From: Syntrophomonadaceae bacterium
GTDB lineage: Bacteria; Bacillota; Dethiobacteria; DTU022; UBA8154
NCBI GenBank assembly: GCA_003561325.1
Contig: PWWY01000109.1
Coordinates: forward strand, 1-22,224
DNA: 22,224 bases
Direction of reading: 5' to 3'
The translations under genes were made by a program, and so were the position numbers. Every line of letters starts with the position of its first letter. Position 1 is the first letter of the stretch. This document shows positions 14,882-22,224 of this stretch, piece after piece. The notes under the pieces were generated by a model, which worked only from the letters and a program-made list of their open reading frames with translations, was not told the DNA's origin and did not search any database.

Positions 14882-16684
14882 ATGCCCATAAAGAAGCTTG
14901 ACGCACGGACCGCCAATCAAATTGCTGCCGGAGAAGTCGTGGAAAACGCGGCTTCTGTGGTCAAGGAGCTGATTGAGAACGCGCTGGATGCGGGGGCGCG
15001 GCGCATCAATATCGCCGTCAGGGGCGGTGGGTTGGAAGAGATATCTGTGACGGATGACGGCTCCGGCATCCTGAAAGCGGATCTTCGCCTGGCTCTGCAG
15101 CGCCATGCGACAAGTAAAATCAACCGGATCGAAGACCTGGAAACCATCACATCCCTGGGTTTTCGAGGCGAGGCGCTGCCGAGTATTGCCTCGGTCTCCC
15201 GGCTTACCCTCAACACGAAACATCCGGCCGAAGAGGTGGGAAATCAGATCGTGATTGAAGGAGGCCGGGAGATCGATTTTCAGGAACGGGGTTTGCCCCC
15301 GGGAACCCGGGTAACGGTCAAAGACCTTTTTTTTAATACGCCGGTGCGGAAAAAATTTTTAAAAAGCGTGGCCGCAGAAACGGCCCGCACCACGAAAATC
15401 GTGCAAAACCTGGCCCTTTCCAGGCCGGACGTGGCCTTTTCCCTGGAAAGAAATCGACAACACGTGCTTCACACTCCCGGGGACGGGGATATTTTCAACG
15501 CCATCTTATCCATTTACGGGCAAGAGCTGGGCAGCCAACTGGTCCCGCTAGACGATGCGGCCCAGGACAGCGCCGGCCCCTACCGTCTCCAGGGATTTGT
15601 GAGTCAACCCAAGTTTTCACGGAACAACCGAAATTACCAGCTGTTCTTTGTGAACCGCCGCTACGTGCAGAGCCGGCTCATGGGAGAAGAATTGGACCTG
15701 GCGTTTTCCAGGGTGGTTACCTCCAGGCGTTTTCCCATGGCCTTTTTGTTTTTGACCCTGCCCCCCGGGGAAATTGATGTCAATGTCCATCCGACGAAAA
15801 CCGAGATCCGCTTCCACCGCGGAAATGCCGTGCGGTCTTTTTTACGCAAAACGCTGGAAGACGGGTTTTCTTCCCGGCGCCCGTATGCACTCCCCGGTCA
15901 GCCCGCGGAGCAGAAAACAGGAGAAAAAAGGGATGCAGGGGATGCAGAAGAAGCGGACGAAGCAGTGCCGGGCATCAATGAACAGCAGCAATTTTCCCTA
16001 ACGGAAACGAGGCCTGAACAAAATTCAACGGTTTTGGATCAACTGGTTCCTTATGAACGGGCTTCCCCGGGTTTAGCACTACCTGATCAAGTAAGTACAG
16101 TCCCTGGTTTTTTCGATTACGATCTCCTGCTGGGACAGCTGTTCCATACCTATATTTTAATCCAGCAGGATAATCGCCTGCTCTTTATCGACCAGCACGC
16201 CGCCCATGAACGAATCATCTGGGAACAAATGGAGCAAACGGGGCAGAGGGAGCAGTTGAAGCAGCAGATCATCCCCCAGGCAGTTGAACTCTCGCCCGCC
16301 ACCGCAGAACACGTTGTGGCCGCCATGGACCTGTTCGCCGAGCTGGGCCTGGAGTTGGAACAGTTTGGCGACCGTACTTTTGTCATTCGAACCGTGCCCG
16401 TGTTCATCCGGGAGCGGGTAACCGGGGAATTGCTGCAGGATATCCTGGAAGCGGTCACCCGTGAACCCGGGAACGATCTCCAGGCCATCCAGAAAGCCTT
16501 GTTGATCCAAATTTCCTGTAAAGGCTCCGTGAAAGCCCGGCAGAAGCTCTCCCGGGAGGAAATGGAGTCGCTGCTGCAACAGCTGAAAGCGTGCCGGCAG
16601 CCCTTTTACTGCCCCCACGGCAGACCCGTGGTCTTTCAGCTGGAAGAAAAGGAGATTGAAAAACAGTTCAAGAGGAGAAGTTAA
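14882..16684 (+). CDS. mutL: DNA mismatch repair protein MutL (endonuclease type)
   Basis: Couples mismatch recognition by MutS to strand incision. The N-terminal GHKL ATPase shows 'IAAGEVVENAASVVKELIENALDAGA' (14-39; split motif E32/N33), 'DDGSGI' (58-63) and 'GFRGEALPSI' (94-103). The linker (~340-410) is acidic and Gln-rich. The C-terminal domain has 'DQHAAHERI' (from about 437), 'ISCKGSVKARQKL' and 'CPHGRPVVFQL', the motifs of MutL proteins with nicking activity, as expected in an organism without MutH. The 600-residue length is normal. One variant is noted: 'ENAASVV' where most members read '(E/R)(R/N)PASVV'. It lies 3 bases after mutS and overlaps miaA by one base, so translation is probably coupled. 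Confidence 0.97.
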   Translation: MPIKKLDARTANQIAAGEVVENAASVVKELIENALDAGARRINIAVRGGGLEEISVTDDGSGILKADLRLALQRHATSKINRIEDLETITSLGFRGEALPSIASVSRLTLNTKHPAEEVGNQIVIEGGREIDFQERGLPPGTRVTVKDLFFNTPVRKKFLKSVAAETARTTKIVQNLALSRPDVAFSLERNRQHVLHTPGDGDIFNAILSIYGQELGSQLVPLDDAAQDSAGPYRLQGFVSQPKFSRNNRNYQLFFVNRRYVQSRLMGEELDLAFSRVVTSRRFPMAFLFLTLPPGEIDVNVHPTKTEIRFHRGNAVRSFLRKTLEDGFSSRRPYALPGQPAEQKTGEKRDAGDAEEADEAVPGINEQQQFSLTETRPEQNSTVLDQLVPYERASPGLALPDQVSTVPGFFDYDLLLGQLFHTYILIQQDNRLLFIDQHAAHERIIWEQMEQTGQREQLKQQIIPQAVELSPATAEHVVAAMDLFAELGLELEQFGDRTFVIRTVPVFIRERVTGELLQDILEAVTREPGNDLQAIQKALLIQISCKGSVKARQKLSREEMESLLQQLKACRQPFYCPHGRPVVFQLEEKEIEKQFKRRS

Positions 16685-17649
16685 TGCAGGAGGATCAGGC
16701 GAATAAACCGGAAAAGAACATTCCTCTCCTGGTGGTGGCCGGTCCCACCGCCGTGGGAAAAACCGCCCTGGCCGTGCAGTTGGCCCACCGGCTGGAGGGT
16801 GAGATCATTTCAGCCGATTCGATGCAGGTTTACCGCTACCTGGACATCGGGACAGCCAAGCCCACGGCAGCGGAACGGGAGGGGATTCCGCACCACCTGA
16901 TCGACATCGTGAACCCCGAAGAACGCTTCACCGTCTACAACTACCAGGAGTTAGCCCAGGAAACCATCCGTGACGTGTTTGCCCGGGGAAAGCTGCCTAT
17001 CCTCGCCGGGGGAAGCGGGCTGTACATCAAGGCGGTCATAGAACGGTTTGCCTTTTCCAGGGCAGAAGCAGACCCCCTGGTGAGAAAAGAGCTGCAGGAG
17101 GAGGTTCAAAACGAGGGTCTGGCAAAACTTTTCCAGTGGTTAAAGAAGGTCGATCCCGAGGCTGCGGGGCGCATCCATCCCAACGACGCGCGGAGAATCA
17201 TCCGGGCGCTGGAATACTTCCGGGTAACCGGGGAACCGATTTCCCGGCAGTGGGATCTCACCCGGAAAACGCAGAGCCCTTACCGTGTCCACCTGGCGGG
17301 TCTCTACCTGCCCAGGCCGATGCTCTACGCAAGAATTGAACAGAGGATCGACGCCATGCTGGTCGCGGGGCTCCTGGACGAAGTACGAGGGCTTTTAAAC
17401 GTGGTAGGATACAGTCCCCGGTTAAAATCGCTACAATCCCTGGGTTACAGGCACCTGGTCCAGTACCTGCAGGGAACATGGACCTGGGACGAGGCCATCT
17501 CCTACTTTAAACAGGATACGCGAAAATATGCCAAGAGGCAGCTAACCTGGTTCCGGGCGGAACCCCGGATCCAGTGGTACGAGGTTAGGCCTGAGAAGCC
17601 GCTGGAGCCGGTTTTGGACGCAATATCTATGAACGTAGAAGGATTATAA
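16684..17649 (+). CDS. miaA: tRNA dimethylallyltransferase
   Basis: Transfers a dimethylallyl group from DMAPP to N6 of A37 in tRNAs reading UNN codons, producing the i6A that MiaB then methylthiolates. The P-loop is 'VVAGPTAVGKTALA' (17-30). 'ISADSMQVYRYLDIGTAKPT' carries the catalytic Asp and the tRNA-contacting segment, and 'LPILAGGSGLYIKAV' and 'DTRKYAKRQLTWFR' are further family signatures. The 321-residue length is normal. The ATG overlaps the mutL stop (TAATG). hfq follows after 48 bases, the order known from many bacteria. Confidence 0.97.
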   Translation: MQEDQANKPEKNIPLLVVAGPTAVGKTALAVQLAHRLEGEIISADSMQVYRYLDIGTAKPTAAEREGIPHHLIDIVNPEERFTVYNYQELAQETIRDVFARGKLPILAGGSGLYIKAVIERFAFSRAEADPLVRKELQEEVQNEGLAKLFQWLKKVDPEAAGRIHPNDARRIIRALEYFRVTGEPISRQWDLTRKTQSPYRVHLAGLYLPRPMLYARIEQRIDAMLVAGLLDEVRGLLNVVGYSPRLKSLQSLGYRHLVQYLQGTWTWDEAISYFKQDTRKYAKRQLTWFRAEPRIQWYEVRPEKPLEPVLDAISMNVEGL

Positions 17650-17697
17650 TGCTCCATCCCGAATTGTAAAAAGACAAAGAAAAGGAGGCGGAGAGAG

Positions 17698-17952
17698 ATG
17701 TCGAAAGGTATCTTTAATTTACAGGACAATTTTCTCAACCAAATTCGCAAAGAAAATTTGCAGGCAACGATTTTTTTAGTCAACGGCTATCAGATCAAAG
17801 GGACCATCAGGAGCTTTGATAACTTTACAATCCTGCTGGATGTTGATGGGAAGCAGCAGCTCGTCTACAAGCATGCTGTGTCCACGGTTATCCCCTTTCG
17901 AAACATTTCCATCGCCCTGGTTCCCCCGGGGGAGCAGCAGAATCCCGCCTAG
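17698..17952 (+). CDS. hfq: RNA chaperone Hfq
   Basis: An 84-residue Sm-like protein that forms a hexameric ring and binds small RNAs and A/U-rich mRNA. The Sm1 motif is 'ATIFLVNGYQIKGTIRSFDNFTILL' shortened here to its key part 'FLVNGYQIKG' (22-31) with 'FDNFTILL'; the Sm2 motif is 'VYKHAVSTVIP' (the family's YKHA). The N-terminus has 'LQDNFLNQIRKENL', where the QDxFLN proximal-face residues are conserved. The C-terminal tail is short, as in Gram-positive Hfq. AAAAGGAGG lies 9 bases before the ATG. It sits between miaA and hflX as in the classical cluster. Confidence 0.97.
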   Translation: MSKGIFNLQDNFLNQIRKENLQATIFLVNGYQIKGTIRSFDNFTILLDVDGKQQLVYKHAVSTVIPFRNISIALVPPGEQQNPA

Positions 17953-18068
17953 CTGTGTTCCGATTAAGTGTAATAACAGTATTATATATTCGACTTGATT
18001 CGAACAGAGGGCGATAATGATCATAAAGAGGTGTTTAGATTATAAAAGTTAACGCAGAACCGACCGTC

Positions 18069-19325
18069 TTGGTCAACCTGGATACACGGAACGGTACCCC
18101 CTATTCCCTGACGGAACTGGAGCTTTTAGTGGAAACGGCAGGGGGGAAAGTGATTGCTTGCGTTGAACAAAAAAAAGACAGGCCGCACCCCGCTTTTTTC
18201 ATCGGCAAGGGCAAGATTGAGGAAATAAAGGTTTTGCTCGAGGAAACCGGTTCCTTGTTGATCGTGTTTAATCACGAGCTTTCTCCTACCCAGGTGAGAA
18301 ACCTGGAAAATTCCCTGGGAGAAGGCGTAAAAATCGTCGACCGCACGGCACTGATCCTGGACATTTTTGCCCGGCGTGCCCTGTCCAAGGAAGGAAAACT
18401 CCAGGTGGAGCTGGCGCAGCTCAATTACATGCTGCCGCGCCTCACGGGCAGGCGATCCCACCTGTCGAGACTCGGCGGGGGCATAGGCACCCGGGGACCG
18501 GGTGAAACACAGCTGGAGGTTGACCGCAGGACGATCAACAAGCGGATCGCCGTTTTGAAAAAACAAATTTCGCAAATTCGTAAACACCGGCATTTGCACC
18601 GCGACCAGCGTAAAGCGCGGGGTCATACCCTGGTAGCCCTGGTCGGCTACACCAATGCCGGTAAATCAACCTTGCTGAATGCCTTAACCGGCGCCGAGGT
18701 CTATACCGAAAATAAGCTCTTCGCCACCCTGGATCCAACGGTTAAACAGATGCCGTTCTACCCGCATAAAACTATCCTTTTGACCGATACCGTCGGATTT
18801 ATCGATAATTTGCCGCCCCAGCTGGTCGATGCCTTCCGGGCCACGCTGGAAGAAATCACCGAAGCCGACCTGCTGCTGCACGTTGTAGACCTGGGCGATA
18901 CCGAATTCGGTAAGCGCATTGAGGCCGTCAATGATGTGCTGGGTAAAATCGGCCTGGATGAAAAGAATGAAATCTTGATCTTTAACAAAATTGATACCCT
19001 GCAGGAGCAGGACCTGGCTTACTATCAAAGAATGTTACCGCGGGAATACCCGGACTGTGTGTTTTTGTCGGCGCTGACCGGGGAGGGATTTTCCGATCTC
19101 TGGAGTAAAATTGAAAGAACCCTGCAGCACAGCGCCGTCCGGATGAACATCTGTATCCCGTACGAGAAGTGGCCGGGCATCCATCGCCTCTATGACAAAG
19201 GGAAAATTCTCAAGATCGAATATGAACCCAACGGTGTCCGCGTCGAAGCCGAGATTGAAGAACCTTACTGCAAAGAGTTTGAAACCTACGCTGAATCCCC
19301 GGCCCCAAAAAACCAAGAAGGATGA
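18069..19325 (+). CDS. hflX: GTPase HflX
   Basis: Ribosome-associated GTPase that splits or rescues stalled 70S ribosomes, notably after heat stress. The N-terminal HflX domain shows 'TAGGKVIACVEQKKDRPHPAFFIGKGKIEEI'-type sequence (key part FIGKGKIEEI) and the glycine-rich 'GIGTRGPGETQLEVDRR'. The G domain has P-loop 'GYTNAGKSTLLNAL' (from ~193), 'DTVGFIDNLP' and 'NKID'. It is 418 residues from the TTG. That TTG has no ribosome site, and the first beta strand (TVLVNLD) begins before it. A frame-continuous ATT at 18039 or ATA at 18042, preceded by AGAGGTG, would give about ten more residues. The true start is therefore uncertain. It follows hfq by 116 bases and is 7 bases from ynbB. Confidence 0.95.
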   Translation: MVNLDTRNGTPYSLTELELLVETAGGKVIACVEQKKDRPHPAFFIGKGKIEEIKVLLEETGSLLIVFNHELSPTQVRNLENSLGEGVKIVDRTALILDIFARRALSKEGKLQVELAQLNYMLPRLTGRRSHLSRLGGGIGTRGPGETQLEVDRRTINKRIAVLKKQISQIRKHRHLHRDQRKARGHTLVALVGYTNAGKSTLLNALTGAEVYTENKLFATLDPTVKQMPFYPHKTILLTDTVGFIDNLPPQLVDAFRATLEEITEADLLLHVVDLGDTEFGKRIEAVNDVLGKIGLDEKNEILIFNKIDTLQEQDLAYYQRMLPREYPDCVFLSALTGEGFSDLWSKIERTLQHSAVRMNICIPYEKWPGIHRLYDKGKILKIEYEPNGVRVEAEIEEPYCKEFETYAESPAPKNQEG

Positions 19326-19332
19326 AACGGTA

Positions 19333-20610
19333 TTGCGCGATCAATGGTGGTCCCTCCTCAAGGTGGATGAAGATACTGCCGGCATGATCTCAGAGGCAGA
19401 ACAGCAGGTTGTGGAACAGCACCGCTCCATTGCCGTCCATACCCTGTACAACCAGGCCAAGGTCCTGGCGGCCTTTCAGGCGGAAAACATTTCGGAGGAT
19501 TGTTTTCACTCGAATGAAGGCTACGGCTACCACGATCACGGAAGGAATAAACTGGAAGACCTTTTTTGCCGTATATTCCAGGGAGAGGAGGCCATTGTCA
19601 GGCCTCATTTTGTTTCCGGCACCCATACCCTGTACGCCTGTTTAAAAGGGCTGTTAAAGCCCGGAGAACGAGTCGTTTCCGTGACGGGTAAACCCTACGA
19701 CACCCTCGCCAGGGCTGTCTGGGGCGAGGGGCAGGGCTCTGGCGGCCCGTCCAGCCTGCGGGCCTGGGACATTGAGTTTGCGGCAATGGACACGCCGGAG
19801 TTCTACTCCATGGAACCGGATGCTTTACATGCCATCCTGGAAAATCCTACCCGGGCGGTTTTTATCCAGCGTTCCAGGGGATATGACGCAGCCAGGCGCA
19901 GCCTGACGATCGTCGAACTGCAGGAGATCATCCAGCAGGTGCGCTCCTGTAACCCCCGGGTATCCATTTTGGTCGACAACTGTTACGGTGAGTTCGTGGA
20001 AACAAAAGAACCCCTGGAAGTCGGGGCCGATCTGATTGCCGGTTCTTTGATCAAAAACCCGGGCGGGGGCCTGGCGCCGACCGGGGGGTATATTGTCGGG
20101 AAGAGTGAGCTGGTCCAGCAGGCAGGCGAAGCCATGACGGCTCCCGGCCTCGGCAAAGAGCTGGGAGCGTTTGTCTCGGGGAAGAGGCTTTACTTCCAGG
20201 GCCTGTTTATGGCTCCCCACCTGGTGGGGGAGGCCTTAAAGGGGGCCGTGACCCTTGCCGCCGCCCTGCAGCAAGTGGGCTACCGGGTGGACCCCGGACC
20301 AGCAGATCCCCGGGGGGATCTGATCCAGGCTGTATTCTTGAAAAACGAGACAGAGCTGCAGCGGTTATGCCGGGCTGTCCAGCATTTTTCCCCGGTTAAC
20401 TCCCACCTCACACCGGAAGCGGGCAAAACAGCGGGCTATGCCGACTCCATCTACATGGCGGCAGGTACTTTTGTCCAGGGAGCATCGGGGGAGTTTACCG
20501 CTGACGCGCCCGTGCGCCAACCCTACGTGCTTTACCTGCAGGGTGGGCTTTCCTATGAACACGTGATTCTCGGGTTGGCTTCCCTGCTCAGAACCATCCT
20601 AGGAAAATAG
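19333..20610 (+). CDS. ynbB: Methionine gamma-lyase-like PLP enzyme (YnbB family)
   Basis: A fold-type I pyridoxal-phosphate enzyme of the Met_gamma_lyase (YnbB) family, of unproven reaction; many genomes annotate it as an aluminium-resistance or methionine gamma-lyase family protein. The PLP-binding lysine is probably K241 in 'AGSLIKNPGGGLAPTGGYIVG'. Other conserved parts are 'FHSNEGYGYHDHGR', 'RPHFVSGTHTL' and 'VFIQRSRGY'. The frame is open upstream inside hflX (to 19192), but that segment is only an overlapping reading. The TTG at 19333 was chosen because AAGGA lies 10 bases upstream and it gives 425 residues, the usual YnbB length. It follows hflX by 7 bases and precedes glnA, an arrangement also found in Bacillus, where glnR sits between them; no glnR is present here. 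Confidence 0.92.
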   Translation: MRDQWWSLLKVDEDTAGMISEAEQQVVEQHRSIAVHTLYNQAKVLAAFQAENISEDCFHSNEGYGYHDHGRNKLEDLFCRIFQGEEAIVRPHFVSGTHTLYACLKGLLKPGERVVSVTGKPYDTLARAVWGEGQGSGGPSSLRAWDIEFAAMDTPEFYSMEPDALHAILENPTRAVFIQRSRGYDAARRSLTIVELQEIIQQVRSCNPRVSILVDNCYGEFVETKEPLEVGADLIAGSLIKNPGGGLAPTGGYIVGKSELVQQAGEAMTAPGLGKELGAFVSGKRLYFQGLFMAPHLVGEALKGAVTLAAALQQVGYRVDPGPADPRGDLIQAVFLKNETELQRLCRAVQHFSPVNSHLTPEAGKTAGYADSIYMAAGTFVQGASGEFTADAPVRQPYVLYLQGGLSYEHVILGLASLLRTILGK

Positions 20611-20624
20611 TACCTGGTGATCGA

Positions 20625-20650
20625 GCTTGTCCAGGCATAAGCGCTTTTTT
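20625..20650 (+). terminator. Weak terminator candidate after ynbB
   Basis: GCTTG pairs with TAAGC (one G-U) around an 8-base loop, followed by GC and six Ts. The stem is weak, but it sits between ynbB and the glnA promoter. An overlapping CCTGG/CCAGG pairing (20613-20635) is an alternative. Confidence 0.35.
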
Positions 20651-20685
20651 CGCTGTTTGCCGTAAAATTATATTGAGGGTACACA

Positions 20686-20715
20686 TGGACACCCGTATTC
20701 GCTGGGTGTTATAAT
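20686..20715 (+). promoter_or_regulatory. Promoter of glnA with an inverted repeat in its spacer
   Basis: TGGACA (20686-20691), an 18-bp spacer and an extended TGTTATAAT -10 (20707-20715), 33 bp before glnA. The inverted repeat ACACCC/GGGTGT (20689-20694 and 20704-20709, 9-base gap) lies in the spacer and is a candidate regulator site. Confidence 0.7.
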
Positions 20716-20747
20716 AGAACAGTTTGAACTACTTGGAGGGATGATCG

Positions 20748-22079
20748 ATGAATCAGTATACCCACGATGACATTCTACATTTCGCCCGGGATTTGAAAAT
20801 TGCTTTTATTCGACTGCAGTTTTCCGATATTCTCGGTGTGACGAAAAATGTTGCCATTCCCGTACCGCAGCTGCAAAAAGCCCTGGAAGGAGAACTGGCT
20901 TTTGATGGTTCATCCATTGAAGGTTTTGTGCGTATCGAAGAGTCGGATATGCACCTGAAGCCCGACCCCAACAGCTTCTGTGTCTTCCCCTGGCGCAGGG
21001 GAGAGGGGGCCACGGCCCGGTTGATCTGCGATGTCTACAACCCGGACGACACCCCCTTTGAAGGGTGCCCGCGCTACACGCTGCAGAGGAATATTCGGAA
21101 GGCCGCCGATCTGGGCCTTACCATGTATGCGGGCCCCGAGCTGGAATTTTTCTTGTTTCTGAAAGACGAGCGCGGGGAGCCGACCACGGAATCCCATGAC
21201 CAGGGAGGCTATTTCGATCTAACCCCGGTGGATAAAGGCGAGAATGCCAGGAGAGATATCGTGATCAATTTGCAGCAGATGGGTTTTGAAATTGAAACTT
21301 CCCATCACGAGGTGGCCCCGGGGCAGCATGAAATCTCCTTTAAGTACGCCGATGCCCTGACGACGGCGGACAACATCGCGACTTTCCGGTTCGTGGTCAG
21401 GACCATCGCCATGGCGCATAACCTGCACGCCACCTTTATGCCCAAACCGGTCTACGGCATTAACGGCTCCGGGATGCACACTCACCTCTCCTTGTTCCAG
21501 GAGGGGGAAAACATATTTTTCGACCCTGACGCTCCCAACCAGCTGAGCGAAAAAGCCCGCTATTTTATCGGCGGGTTAATGGAACACGTGAAGGGCTTTA
21601 CGGCCATCACGAACCCCATTGTGAATTCGTACAAACGGCTGGTTCCAGGCTACGAAGCCCCCGTCTACAACGCCTGGTCGGAACGGAACCGCAGCCCCTT
21701 GATCCGCATCCCCGCCAGGAGAAAAATCGGCACCCGGGTCGAACTGCGGTCTCCTGACCCATCCTGCAACCCGTACCTGGCCATGGCCGTGATGCTCAGG
21801 GCAGGGATTGACGGCTTGGAAAAGCAGATCAAGCCGCCTGATCCGGTAGATTTCAACATCTACGAGCTGACGGAACAAGAGCGCCTGGAAAAAGGGATCG
21901 ACATCCTGCCGATCAACCTGGGAATGGCCTTACAAGAAATGCGCAAAGATCCCCTGATCAAGGAAATCCTCGGTGAACATATCTTCAACCGGTTCTACGA
22001 GGCGAAGACCATCGAGTGGAACAATTACCGCAGCCGGGTTCATGCATGGGAGTTGCAGCAGTATTTAAAAGTCTTCTAG
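20748..22079 (+). CDS. glnA: Glutamine synthetase, type I-alpha
   Basis: ATP-dependent condensation of ammonia and glutamate to glutamine, as a cytosolic dodecamer. Visible motifs are 'FDGSSIEGFVRIEESDM' (52-68), 'GPELEFFLF' with metal-binding Glu residues, 'NGSGMHTHLSLF' (ATP/glutamate site), 'NSYKRLVPGYEAPV' with the flexible Glu loop, and 'NRSPLIRIP'. The 443-residue length, the lack of the ~25-residue insertion and the absence of an adenylylation site place it in the Gram-positive GSI-alpha class, which is controlled by feedback inhibition. R62 matches the glutamine-sensing arginine of Bacillus subtilis GlnA. GGAGGG lies 7 bases before the ATG. It has its own promoter and terminator, so it is monocistronic. 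Confidence 0.98.
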   Translation: MNQYTHDDILHFARDLKIAFIRLQFSDILGVTKNVAIPVPQLQKALEGELAFDGSSIEGFVRIEESDMHLKPDPNSFCVFPWRRGEGATARLICDVYNPDDTPFEGCPRYTLQRNIRKAADLGLTMYAGPELEFFLFLKDERGEPTTESHDQGGYFDLTPVDKGENARRDIVINLQQMGFEIETSHHEVAPGQHEISFKYADALTTADNIATFRFVVRTIAMAHNLHATFMPKPVYGINGSGMHTHLSLFQEGENIFFDPDAPNQLSEKARYFIGGLMEHVKGFTAITNPIVNSYKRLVPGYEAPVYNAWSERNRSPLIRIPARRKIGTRVELRSPDPSCNPYLAMAVMLRAGIDGLEKQIKPPDPVDFNIYELTEQERLEKGIDILPINLGMALQEMRKDPLIKEILGEHIFNRFYEAKTIEWNNYRSRVHAWELQQYLKVF

Positions 22080-22131
22080 ATAGAACAAAACAGATTGCTG
22101 AAGGATTGGTAGATCAACGTTCATATTGTAT

Positions 22132-22171
22132 AAAAAAGACACCCCGGGTATGCACACCGGGGTGCTCTTTT
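22132..22171 (+). terminator. Rho-independent terminator after glnA
   Basis: CACCCCGG (22140-22147) pairs perfectly with CCGGGGTG (22157-22164) around a 9-base loop, followed by CTCTTTT and preceded by an A-run. The A-run could make it work on the minus strand too. After it, 22172-22224 holds no feature I can support. Confidence 0.9.
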
Positions 22172-22224
22172 CTCTGATCGTGGAAATATCCTTGTGAAAA
22201 AGTTATTTTTTGAATATTCCTTGA

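Noticed and set aside
19192..19332. Upstream extension of ynbB inside hflX
   Set aside because: The extra 47 residues are basic, without homology to the family, and come from an out-of-frame reading of the hflX 3' end; TTG 19333 gives the normal length.
20707..20721. GlnR/TnrA box over the glnA -10
   Set aside because: TGTT-N7-AACA is a shorter palindrome and does not satisfy TGTNA-N7-TNACA.
1..22224. CRISPR arrays, insertion sequences, prophage or defence islands
   Set aside because: No regularly spaced repeats, transposase, integrase or toxin-antitoxin motif was seen on either strand.

Overview
The window reads as chromosomal housekeeping DNA from a Gram-positive clostridial bacterium (Firmicutes, plausibly a Peptococcaceae-like lineage; species not identifiable by eye). 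Reasons: strong AGGAGG-type ribosome binding sites, many TTG starts, a YlbF-family protein, a PerR-type regulator, a type I-alpha glutamine synthetase, and the order miaB ... mutS-mutL-miaA-hfq-hflX-ynbB-glnA, which is typical of Firmicutes. All 21 protein genes lie on the + strand. No insertion sequence, phage gene, CRISPR array or obvious island was seen.

Layout. 1-150: tRNA-Trp(CCA) and its terminator. 330-2345: a promoter candidate, then proC and proB (proline synthesis; proA is not here). 2385-5204: a homocitrate-synthase-type gene lacking its 5' third, followed by intact aconitase-superfamily large and small subunits (leuC/leuD or homoaconitase type). 5282-9516: a phasin-like coiled-coil protein, an ABC1/UbiB kinase-like protein, a multi-pass membrane protein, a metallo-beta-lactamase protein fused to a DUF2007-like domain, a hotdog thioesterase and an 82-residue orphan. 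9695-11050: miaB. 11103-11607: perR with its own promoter and a palindromic operator candidate. 11739-12092: ylbF-like. 12173-20610: mutS, mutL, miaA, hfq, hflX and ynbB, read from an extended -10 promoter. 20686-22079: glnA with its own promoter, then a strong terminator.

How the parts work together. The miaB-to-hflX block joins tRNA A37 modification (MiaA makes i6A, MiaB converts it to ms2i6A), mismatch repair (MutS/MutL), the RNA chaperone Hfq and the ribosome-splitting GTPase HflX. The proline and LeuCD-type genes are amino-acid or 2-oxoacid chain-elongation metabolism. The ubiB block has no clear single function.

No clear novel defence or mobile system was found. The most interesting items are the 5'-truncated homocitrate synthase upstream of intact dehydratase subunits, the MBL-DUF2007 fusion that keeps an internal ribosome binding site and ATG at the junction, the 19-bp perfect palindrome at the perR promoter, and the hflX start, which may use a non-canonical codon.
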